Assembly: GCA_029820945.1 (NCBI GenBank)
Contig: JALGUJ010000008.1
Location: forward strand, 1,337 to 65,336
Length of the DNA: 64,000 bases
Reading direction: 5' to 3'
DNA from: Candidatus Zipacnadia bacterium
GTDB taxonomy: Bacteria > Armatimonadota > Zipacnadia > Zipacnadales > UBA5352
The notes beneath the pieces are model-generated. The model had not been told where the DNA came from and searched no databases. It was given only the letters and a program-made list of their open reading frames with translations. Position numbers and translations under genes: made by a program. Positions 25,717 to 32,905 of this stretch are shown one piece after another; within the stretch, counting starts at the first letter, position 1; each line of letters opens with the position of its first letter.

Positions 25717-25762
25717 ATATTCTCTTCGCCCGGCGATCCTCCTTCCCAGACCTTCCTCACAA
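25717..25762 (-). promoter_or_regulatory. Weaker promoter of the same architecture
   Basis: On the minus strand TTGTGAGG (25762 to 25755) is followed 40 bp later by GAATAT (25722 to 25717). The second repeat half (GTCTGGGA) matches only 4 of 8 positions. Spacing to the leader element agrees with copy A, which is the main support. Confidence 0.4.
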
Positions 25763-25849
25763 AACCATGAGGTTAGGTCTACATTCCCGCTAAATGCGGA
25801 CTTCTCGTCATATCGCCCCTTGTGGGCCGGCCGGGAGTGGGAGCCACGC

Positions 25850-27208
25850 CTACTGGCGCTGGAACGCCCCGAGGTCGGGCGCGTCACCGCGGGGGTTGCC
25901 GGCGAAGTCCACGGTGACGAAGTCGAGCGGGAGGCCCGCGCCCACCGCCGGGCTGTCGGCGCGCAGGCGCAGGTCGCGGGCCTCGACGCTGACGAAGCGC
26001 GGGTCGGCGAAGATGCTGTGCTCGCCGATGGGCAGCGCGCCACGGCGCAGGTCATGGAGGGTGTACGGGCCCCGGTCCCGGTCCATGATCTTCCAGATGA
26101 GGTCGTCGCCCGGTGCGTAGTAGAGGTTGTGGTCGTCGTCGTAGACGCCCGGGCCGCCGCGCGCGAGGTACTGCCGGATGAAGTTGTAGGCGACGATGCA
26201 GTTGCGCAGCACGATGCGGGAGATGTCGTCGGCCTCCGGCCGCAGCGCGGCGCGGCGGTTGAAGACTATGGTGCAGTGATAGAGGTGCGCCGCGGCCGCG
26301 AGGGTGACGCCGGTGTCATCGTTGTCGCGGGCGATGCAGTTGATCAGCCGCGCGCCATCGCCCCACAGCTTGAAGCCGTTGTCCCAGTTGTGGTGGGCGA
26401 GGCAGCGCTCGATGACCGCGCCATCGGGCTTGATGTCGAAGCCCGAGTCGTCGAAGCCGGCGGCCTCGCAGCCGCTGATGTGCACGTCCGTGCAGAGCCC
26501 CTCGACGCGGAAGCCGTCGGTGTTGCGGTCCGCCTCCGCGTCCGCCTCGCGGATCGCCGCGCAGTCGCTGATCTCGACGCCGGCGATGCCGGACCGGCCC
26601 TTGACGCCCAGCCCGATGCCATCGTCACAGTCCTCGACTCGCACGTGGCGGAGTTGCAGGTCGCCGCCCGCCTCGCAGATGAATGCGTGCCGACAGTCGG
26701 CGATGGTGCAGTCGGAGAGGGTGAGGTGATCGATCGGCGCGTCGAGGTCGAAGCCGCACGCCGCGTTGCGGATGTGCAGGCCGCTCATGACGACGTGCGC
26801 GAGGCCGGCGTCGCTGTCGCGAATGGTGGTCTCGCCGCCGCCGTCGATGACGGCCGCTCCGGGCTCGCGCGCACGGATGATGATGGGCTCGTCGGCTGTA
26901 CCCGTCAGAGCCAGGCGGAGCCGCTCGGGATAGACGCCGCTCTCCAGCACGAGCACGTCGCCGGGGCTGAGATGGTCGATGCTCCACTGGAGCGTGCGCC
27001 ACGGCCGATCCTCGGTCCCGGGGGTGTCGTCGCTGCCCTCCGGCGAGACGAAGCGGGTGCCGGGCCGCTCGAGCCAGGGGCCGGGTCCGGACTGCGTCGC
27101 GGCTCCATCGTCGCCCGACGATGGGCTGAGCGCCAGCATGGCGAATAGTGCCACGAGCGTCGCCTGACATGCACGGCAACCGTCGAGTGCGAGTACCTGC
27201 GATCGCAT
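25850..27208 (-). CDS. Secreted right-handed parallel beta-helix protein
   Basis: A 452-residue protein with a signal peptide after ATG 27208 (MRSQVLALDGCRACQATLVALFAM). The N-terminal module FVSPEGSDDTPGTEDRPWRTLQWSIDHLSPGDVLVLESGVY is typical of the start of polysaccharide lyase-like beta-helix proteins. Repeating rungs of about 22 residues follow (IHISGCEAAGFDDSGFDIK and similar). It ends with the anchor motif PDLGAFQRQ. Proteins of this type bind or cleave polysaccharides, for example as lyases or epimerases. No sorting tail is present, and no catalytic set can be assigned with confidence. The divergent gap before the next gene carries that gene's promoter. Confidence 0.8.
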   Translation of the reverse strand: MRSQVLALDGCRACQATLVALFAMLALSPSSGDDGAATQSGPGPWLERPGTRFVSPEGSDDTPGTEDRPWRTLQWSIDHLSPGDVLVLESGVYPERLRLALTGTADEPIIIRAREPGAAVIDGGGETTIRDSDAGLAHVVMSGLHIRNAACGFDLDAPIDHLTLSDCTIADCRHAFICEAGGDLQLRHVRVEDCDDGIGLGVKGRSGIAGVEISDCAAIREADAEADRNTDGFRVEGLCTDVHISGCEAAGFDDSGFDIKPDGAVIERCLAHHNWDNGFKLWGDGARLINCIARDNDDTGVTLAAAAHLYHCTIVFNRRAALRPEADDISRIVLRNCIVAYNFIRQYLARGGPGVYDDDHNLYYAPGDDLIWKIMDRDRGPYTLHDLRRGALPIGEHSIFADPRFVSVEARDLRLRADSPAVGAGLPLDFVTVDFAGNPRGDAPDLGAFQRQ

Positions 27209-27340
27209 CGGATCACGCTCCCGGTGGCTCCTTCGCGTTGCGTGGGGCCGGTCCCTGCATGCGATGCAGACACGCGGAGCAACGCCAGGCTCGGCACTCC
27301 TGCAGGCCCTGCCGTGCGGAAACGGCACCGGCTGCGGCGC

Positions 27341-27369
27341 TTGACACCGGGCCGGTGGGAGCGTATAGT
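27341..27369 (+). promoter_or_regulatory. Consensus-like sigma-70 promoter of the chain-length operon
   Basis: TTGACA (27341 to 27346), a 17-bp spacer and TATAGT (27364 to 27369). The predicted transcript has a leader of about 370 nt before the ATG at 27747, unusually long, in which I see no second gene and no copy of the AUGGGG element. Confidence 0.75.
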
Positions 27370-27746
27370 ACGGCCCAGTTAGGCCGCTTCGCCGCGCTGG
27401 ACGGCGTCACCGGGGGAGCCCGGGGGCACCTTGAGCACAGGTGCGCGCGTCGTCGCGTGGCATACCGCCGGTAGACGAGACAGCACAGTTGCCGTCCAAT
27501 CATCGCAGCAGAGGTGGGACGCATGCGCCACCGGTGGGAGGATCTTGCTGTGCCTTCGGCCGTCACCGTGCCCATCGGTGGGGCCGGAGGGACGGCCCGA
27601 GATGTCAATGCGTCGCCCCCGGCAGGTGTTCGTGTGCCCATCCTCGCTCAGTCTGCCCGTTGCGGCCGCCGGAACGACTCCGTGTATGGTAGCAGCCCCG
27701 ACACCCGCGCGATCGCCCTTGCTATGGTGTAGGATGTCCGGCCACC

Positions 27747-29201
27747 ATGGAGTTCCTTGAGTACTACCGCATAATCAGGGATCGGGTCTGGATCGTGGTC
27801 CTCACGGCCTCGGTGGCGGTGGTCATCGTGGGCGTGATGTCGGTGCTGCCACCGTCGGAGTACACGGCACGGGGGCGGATCCTCGTGCACGGCGAGGCGT
27901 CCCTGATAATGCGGAGGACCGGAGACAGAGTAGGTCCCGAAAGCCTGCGGGACTTCTGGTACACCCTCTTCCAGGTGCTCGAGTCGGACATGGTGCTCTA
28001 CAGGTCGGCGCAGCAGGCGGGGATTACGGACCCACGGGTTGTGGAAAACCTCGATCCGGTGCAGGGGCGCCAGGAGTCGCGCAGCAGCGTGGCGCGCATC
28101 ACGGCATCGGCTCCGAAGTCGGACCAGGCGGAGGACCTCACGAACACAGCCATGGAGGTGCTGCGCGAGCAGTGGGATGCATTCCGCCTGAACCACATTG
28201 AGCAGATCGAGGCCGACCTGAAGACGGTGCTGTCTCAGACAGAGGAGAACCTCAAGCCGGTCGAGCAACGGATGGAGGGGTATCGGACGACGGAGCGGCC
28301 GGGGGTGCCGCCGGACTGGCTGAATTCGCTTGAGGCACGCATCAGCTCGCTTGAAGGGCAGATACAGGGGGCGGAGATCGAGGTAGAGCTCGGGCAGGAC
28401 CGGATCGAGTCACTGCGCGCTCTGCAGCGGGGCGAAAGCGCGCTGCCTCTGGGCGCGCAGGAGTATGGCGGAGTGGTGGCGGGCGAGCTAAGGACCCTCC
28501 ACCAGGAGCTTGATGATCGACGTGACGAGCTGGCGGCCATGCTTGAGTACCGAACCGAAGAGCATCCCGCGGTCGAGGCGCTCAAGAACCATATCGCGGA
28601 GCTGGAGGAGGACATCGACGCCGTTCGCAGCGGTGAGACGCCGACCACGGGCGTGCCCTCGCCGCTTGAGGCGCAGGTCATCGACGCGGAGCTGGCGCTG
28701 CAGGATGCGCGACACCGCATCCAGGTGCTGCAGGCGCAGGCGCTTGAGCTTCGCGCGCAGCTTCCAGCCTACCGGGCCCAGGCCAGGGAGTACGCGGAGA
28801 TCGCGAACGAGTACGCCAAGCTGACGGGCGAACGCGACGCGATCCTCGCCGAGCTTGACGAACTGGACGCGGAGAGGCGGCGCCTGCAGGAGACGGACGA
28901 CATCGAGGTTCTCGACGAGGCGATGGTGCTGCCGACCGGCCGGACCGTGGGCAAGACGATCCTCCTTTTCTTCGCCGGGATCATGGGCGGCGGCATCATC
29001 GGCGTGCTCGCAATCCTCGTCCTGCACTACGTGGATGTCACCTTCAAGAATGCCTACGAGGCCGCGCGGCTCAGCAGGCGTCGCGTGCTCGTGGCTATCC
29101 CTCGCACCGACATCGTCTTCGAACCCATCGAGCCGCAGAGCGCTGAGCCGGCGGAGGACGAGTCCGGCCCGCCCGAGGAGCCAGAGGAGGACGAGGGCTG
29201 A
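27747..29201 (+). CDS. Polysaccharide co-polymerase (Wzz/GumC family)
   Basis: A 484-residue inner-membrane protein that sets polysaccharide chain length together with the polymerase and exporter. A transmembrane helix at about 13 to 33 and another at about 403 to 425 (ILLFFAGIMGGGIIGVLAILVL) flank a long periplasmic coiled coil (about 140 to 380, rich in Leu, Glu, Arg and Gln). The tail after the second helix is acidic. The last base is shared with the following tyrosine-kinase gene (GATGC overlap), so the pair is a split co-polymerase and BY-kinase. Transcribed from the promoter at 27341. Confidence 0.88.
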   Translation: MEFLEYYRIIRDRVWIVVLTASVAVVIVGVMSVLPPSEYTARGRILVHGEASLIMRRTGDRVGPESLRDFWYTLFQVLESDMVLYRSAQQAGITDPRVVENLDPVQGRQESRSSVARITASAPKSDQAEDLTNTAMEVLREQWDAFRLNHIEQIEADLKTVLSQTEENLKPVEQRMEGYRTTERPGVPPDWLNSLEARISSLEGQIQGAEIEVELGQDRIESLRALQRGESALPLGAQEYGGVVAGELRTLHQELDDRRDELAAMLEYRTEEHPAVEALKNHIAELEEDIDAVRSGETPTTGVPSPLEAQVIDAELALQDARHRIQVLQAQALELRAQLPAYRAQAREYAEIANEYAKLTGERDAILAELDELDAERRRLQETDDIEVLDEAMVLPTGRTVGKTILLFFAGIMGGGIIGVLAILVLHYVDVTFKNAYEAARLSRRRVLVAIPRTDIVFEPIEPQSAEPAEDESGPPEEPEEDEG

Positions 29202-29887
29202 TGCTGCAGGGCACCGACACGCTCCTGGGGCCGGACCCGCCCGAGTCGGACTACCTCGAGGCGTACCGACAGCTCCGCGCATCGCTCATGGCACTGGAGC
29301 ATGGCGATGCGTTCAAGTCGGTGCTTGTGACGAGCGCAACCGCGGGGGAGGGCAAGTCCACTCTCGTCCTCAACCTCGGCACCGTGCTGGCGTTCGCGGC
29401 GAAGCAGACGGTCTGCGTGGACCTCGACCTCCGACACCCCCACCTGCACGACCTCCTCGGCCACCCGGTAGAGCCCGGGATGACCGACCTGCTGAAGGGC
29501 GAGGCGACCGTGCAGGAGACGCTAATCGAGACCGGGGTCGAGGGGCTGCAGGTCATCCCGGCGGGCAGCCACTACCATGAGCGCGCGGACCTCCTGGCTG
29601 CCGGGGCCCCCGCCGAGCTGATCCACGAGGTCGGGGCAGAGCGTGACTTCGTCATCGTGGACACCACGCCTGTGCTGGACTTCGCCGTGCCACAGGAGCT
29701 CGCGCGCGTCGTGGACATCTGCCTCGTCGTGGCGCGCGCGCGCCGGAGCATCGCGCCCGTCGTGCAGGCCTGCGAGATGCTCGAGGAAGTCGGCGGTCAT
29801 ATCGCCGGCATTGTCGTGAACGACGTCCTCCCCGAAGATCGAGCGCCCGCGCAGTTCGTCTACTACGACGAGATGGCGGGATCGTAG
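29201..29887 (+). CDS. BY-kinase-like ATPase (CpsD/CapB family)
   Basis: A 228-residue cytoplasmic ATPase with Walker A SATAGEGKST (Lys52) and Walker A' VCVDLDLRHP at 71 to 80. DFVIVDTTPVLD supplies the Walker B. Partner of the co-polymerase it overlaps; family members autophosphorylate a C-terminal tyrosine cluster and regulate polymer length. Here the C-terminus has only Tyr221 and Tyr222 (FVYYDE), so autophosphorylation may be limited. Activity requires the partner's cytoplasmic tail. Confidence 0.87.
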   Translation: MLQGTDTLLGPDPPESDYLEAYRQLRASLMALEHGDAFKSVLVTSATAGEGKSTLVLNLGTVLAFAAKQTVCVDLDLRHPHLHDLLGHPVEPGMTDLLKGEATVQETLIETGVEGLQVIPAGSHYHERADLLAAGAPAELIHEVGAERDFVIVDTTPVLDFAVPQELARVVDICLVVARARRSIAPVVQACEMLEEVGGHIAGIVVNDVLPEDRAPAQFVYYDEMAGS

Positions 29888-29901
29888 CGCCCCGCGCCGC
29901 A

Positions 29902-29920
29902 CCTCACAGTCTCCTCACAG
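29902..29920 (+). promoter_or_regulatory. CTCACAG direct repeat upstream of C39-like gene
   Basis: CCTCACAG-N3-CCTCACAG, a perfect repeat with 11-bp period, lies 15 bp after the BY-kinase stop and 183 bp before the C39-like gene. Same sequence as the repeats at 21507. No good -10 is seen after it. Confidence 0.5.
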
Positions 29921-30102
29921 ATGAAGATTCGGCAGGATTCAAGAGGGTTATCCCCACGTGAGGGGGAACAATCCAGGGTGGCCCCTTCGCTCGGGGGAGG
30001 TGCGGAGCGTTACCGCACGGTATACGGTATGCTGACCGAGGCGTTGCTGGTCCGCGGGGAGAGGGGCAAACCGTGTCTGGCGGGTCGCCTCAAGGGGTGC
30101 GA

Positions 30103-31098
30103 ATGAGGATGCCCCGGCCCAAGAGGTGGTTGGCGCCCAGGCGCACCGGCTGCTGCCGGACGGCGGCAGCGTGGCTGTGCTATGGGGTTGCCGCTCTTCT
30201 ACTGGCCACCGCGAGCGCGACCGTTGCCGACACCATGGACTACGGTCAGGGCAGCGAAGTCGTCCTCGACGGGATGCCGACCTACTACTGGTGGGGCGGG
30301 TGTACGCCGACCTCGGGCGGCATGATCATCGGCTACTGGAACGACCCAGCGCTCTATCCGCTGTACAATGGCGACGCAACCGTGTGGAGTGGAGCCAGCT
30401 ACAATTCGGACGGCACCGCGCCAACGGGCACCGCCGCGATGGTCGCAAGCTGGGATCATGTGCGCGAGGGCGAACTCCATGATCCGCCCTACGACACGAG
30501 CCATGGTTGCGGGAAGTACACGCCCAGCGAGCGCGACGCGAACTGCATCGCGGACTTCATGGGGACGGAAAACGGCAATACGGGCGCCGGCGGTATCTAC
30601 GGGCTGGAGGAGTTCGCGGCGTGGGACAATCCTGACACCCCGGACTTCAACGAGTCGGTGGACGCGACATGCACCGGGTCCTACTACCGCTGGATCAGCA
30701 TGGACGTCTGGTCGGACTTCAAGGCCGAGATCGACGCCGGACGCCCTGCGGTGATGATGTTGAGCAGGTCGGGGGGCGGGGGCCATTCGGTCGCCGCCTA
30801 CGGGTATCTCGATAACTCGGGGACTGACAACGACTTTTTCGCCGTCAAGGACACGTGGCCGTCCGGGGCGAACAGCAAGGACCCGCCAGGCAGGTACTTC
30901 GACGACGGCGTCGAGTGGTGGCCGTGGAAGCCCTACGACGGGACCTACGATTCAACCTACGACTGGCGCGTGGACTTCATGGTGACCTTCTACGCGGAGC
31001 CCGTGCCGGAGCCCACCACTATGGCTCTGCTCGGGATCGGTGTTGCCGTGATCGGATTCAGGATTCGCCGACACAGGAAGGGCCACAGTCGCGAGTAG
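30103..31098 (+). CDS. PEP-CTERM protein with C39-like peptidase domain
   Basis: A 331-residue secreted protein. Two starts are possible, GTG 30073 and ATG 30103; both have G-rich ribosome sites, and the later one gives a sufficient basic n-region. After the signal segment (about 22 to 40) the sequence YYWWGGCTPTSGGMIIGYW contains the likely nucleophile Cys67. GGGGHSVAAYGY supplies the His and FFAVKDTW the Asp of a papain-like triad, as in peptidase C39. The tail VPEPTTMALLGIGVAVIGF then RIRRHRKGHSRE is a classical sorting signal. It may cleave peptides at the cell surface; substrate unknown. Confidence 0.83.
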   Translation: MRMPRPKRWLAPRRTGCCRTAAAWLCYGVAALLLATASATVADTMDYGQGSEVVLDGMPTYYWWGGCTPTSGGMIIGYWNDPALYPLYNGDATVWSGASYNSDGTAPTGTAAMVASWDHVREGELHDPPYDTSHGCGKYTPSERDANCIADFMGTENGNTGAGGIYGLEEFAAWDNPDTPDFNESVDATCTGSYYRWISMDVWSDFKAEIDAGRPAVMMLSRSGGGGHSVAAYGYLDNSGTDNDFFAVKDTWPSGANSKDPPGRYFDDGVEWWPWKPYDGTYDSTYDWRVDFMVTFYAEPVPEPTTMALLGIGVAVIGFRIRRHRKGHSRE

Positions 31099-31237
31099 GC
31101 CGGCCGCACCCCTCTGAGGAGCTCTGCCCTCGGGTCATCGACTGAGCGTAAGCCTTCCCTCCTGGCGTAAGACGCCTGCGGCCTCACGTGGTCCACCGCT
31201 CAGGTCGTGCTTCCCGCCTGAGGCCCCCATCGACGCT

Positions 31238-31819
31238 GTGCGCTCCGCGATCGAGGCCCTGTCCGAACATATGGAGCGCGCCGATCTCGGCGGCCTGGTC
31301 CGGCAACTCGTGGGGTCGGATGAGCTGTCGCGGCTGATCGCCGTGACTTCACACCTGCACGAGTTCGTGGTCCATGGGGCCGCGATCCCGGGGATGAGCC
31401 AGCTAGTGGAGAAGCTCTCTGAGCTTGTCGCCGGTCCGCTGTTCGCGACCCACCTGCGGAACGCGAGGAGCCGAGAAGGCATCAGCATCAGAGAGCTCGA
31501 GAGGCGATCCGGCGTGTCCAACTCATACATCAGCCAATTGGAGAGCGGCGCGAACCCGCCGCCGTCTCTTGGGATCGCGGGCCGATTGGGGCGGGGACTC
31601 AGTCTCCGCGGGGATGAGTTGCGGGAGTTCTACCTCGAGGAGTTCATTCCGAGCATGCCAGAAGTCGCCGCTTCGGACGTAGTGTGGGACCCTTCGGTGC
31701 AGGAGCTATTAGGAGTCGCGCGGCGGTTGAGTGGGCGGCAGCGTCGCCTGCTTGCCGATGTGGCGAAGGCGCTCGAGAAGCATCTGTTGGAGGACGAGGA
31801 GGCAGAGGGGGATAGCTGA
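31238..31819 (+). CDS. XRE-family transcriptional regulator
   Basis: A 193-residue protein whose middle (about 70 to 125) is a helix-turn-helix: LFATHLRNARSREGISIREL followed by ERRSGVSNSYISQLESG. The N-terminal 65 residues resemble no known domain. GTG 31238 is the assumed start and has no clear ribosome site; a later ATG at 31271 is possible. It overlaps the recombinase by one base (TGATG), so both were transferred or expressed together, apparently as part of a decayed mobile element. Preceding gap 31099 to 31237 holds nothing I can assign. Confidence 0.75.
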   Translation: MRSAIEALSEHMERADLGGLVRQLVGSDELSRLIAVTSHLHEFVVHGAAIPGMSQLVEKLSELVAGPLFATHLRNARSREGISIRELERRSGVSNSYISQLESGANPPPSLGIAGRLGRGLSLRGDELREFYLEEFIPSMPEVAASDVVWDPSVQELLGVARRLSGRQRRLLADVAKALEKHLLEDEEAEGDS

Positions 31820-32253
31820 TGCCGGTTGCAGCGCTCTACGCGCGGGTGTCCTCGGATTCGCGGGCCGAGAAGGACCTGTCCATGCCGAGCCAGCTTGACG
31901 CCATGCGGAAATATGCGCGGGAGCGGAACTGGGACATCCACCACGAGTACATCGAGAAGGCTGCGTCCGCCCGCTCGGCGGACAGGCCCGCGTTCCGGGA
32001 GATGATCACGACCGCCAAGCAGGAGAATCCGCCCTTCAGCGTCGTGTTGGTCTGGAAGCTCTCCTGCTTCGCGCGCGGTCGCAAGGCCTCCGTAATCTAC
32101 AAGAGCCTGCTCGAGCGCAGGGGCATTCAGGTCGTGTCGGTCAGTGAGCCCGTGGACGATAGCCCGACCGGCCAACTGCTCGAAGGCATCATCGAGGTCA
32201 TGGACGAGTCCTACTCCCTGAACCTGGCCCAGGTGACCCGCCCCCATAAGTGA
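31819..32253 (+). CDS. Truncated serine recombinase, catalytic domain only
   Basis: A 144-residue protein equal to the resolvase catalytic domain of a large serine recombinase. The YARVSSDSR segment carries the catalytic serine. The normal KLSRFAR motif reads KLSCFAR, losing an arginine. At EVMDESYSLNLAQ the alignment with family members ends and TRPHK plus stop follow, where about 200 residues of DNA-binding and zinc-ribbon domain should be. It is very likely inactive. See the in-frame fragment downstream. Confidence 0.75.
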   Translation: MPVAALYARVSSDSRAEKDLSMPSQLDAMRKYARERNWDIHHEYIEKAASARSADRPAFREMITTAKQENPPFSVVLVWKLSCFARGRKASVIYKSLLERRGIQVVSVSEPVDDSPTGQLLEGIIEVMDESYSLNLAQVTRPHK

Positions 32254-32560
32254 TACCAGTTGCAGTGTGGTACTGGGCGGCCTGTCATGCAGCCCTGGGC
32301 GGAGCTCCACGAGGTTGAGGACGAGGGCGACCGGCTGAGCGACGAGCGCGAGCGGACGAAGCTGGTCGAGATGGACGAGGCGGAGATCGAGGAGCTTCTG
32401 GACGATCTGCTGGACATCGCGAATGCGGATGAGATCCCGGTGCTGCGCGAGTTCCTCGCGCTGGTGATCGAGCGCATCACGGTCTACGAGGACCACCTGA
32501 AGCTGCGGTACTCGATCCCGGTACCGGGCTCTAAGGGGCCTCCAGGGGGCTCTGCGGGCC
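32254..32560 (+). pseudogene. C-terminal fragment of the same serine recombinase
   Basis: In the same frame as the preceding gene, after its stop, the sequence LSDERERTKLVEM is followed by DEIPVLREFLALVIERITVY and DHLKLRYSIP. This is the usual coiled-coil and C-terminal end of large serine recombinases. The middle of the gene has been deleted, so the two pieces are one inactivated gene. The fragment ends against the tRNA gene. Confidence 0.65.
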
Positions 32561-32593
32561 GCAGAGGCGATCCGATGTATCTTGTGATGAAGG

Positions 32594-32682
32594 TGGCGGA
32601 GGGGGAGGGATTCGAACCCCCGGTGCCCGTTGGGCACAACGGTTTTCAAGACCGTCACCTTAAACCGCTCGGTCACCCCTCC
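32594..32682 (-). tRNA. tRNA-Ser(TGA)
   Basis: The 89-nt gene starts GGAGGGGTGACCGAGC on the minus strand. It has a 7-bp acceptor stem, an anticodon stem ACGGT/ACCGT with loop CTTGAAA (anticodon TGA), a long variable arm typical of serine tRNAs and the T-loop TTCGAAT. The 3' CCA is encoded. A recombinase remnant abuts it, suggesting past integration at this gene. Confidence 0.95.
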
Positions 32683-32691
32683 GCCCCCGGG

Positions 32692-32720
32692 ATTATACAA
32701 CGTCCGTGCCATCGGGGCAA
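32692..32720 (-). promoter_or_regulatory. tRNA-Ser promoter
   Basis: TTGCCC (32720 to 32715), a 17-bp spacer and TATAAT (32697 to 32692), ending nine bases before the mature 5' end of the tRNA. Confidence 0.75.
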
Positions 32721-32905
32721 CGCCGGTTTCTGTCCGCGCCCGGTGGTGTACGAGTAGGCGGCATGACGGCGGGCATCGCGATGGGCGCGGGACTTCGTGC
32801 CGCTGACCGGCTATGTAGGGAGGATTCCCCCGCGCCGCGGACAAATGGAGGCGCGACGCGCGGTCGGCGCCACCGGCCGGACTCCCGATTGAAAGCTGGC
32901 CTCTG

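Noticed and set aside
25673-27148. Long plus-strand open frame of 491 codons opposite the beta-helix gene
   Set aside because: Its product is low-complexity Val/Ala/Arg/Asp with no motif, while the minus strand encodes a clear signal peptide and beta-helix rungs. It is a GC-driven shadow frame.
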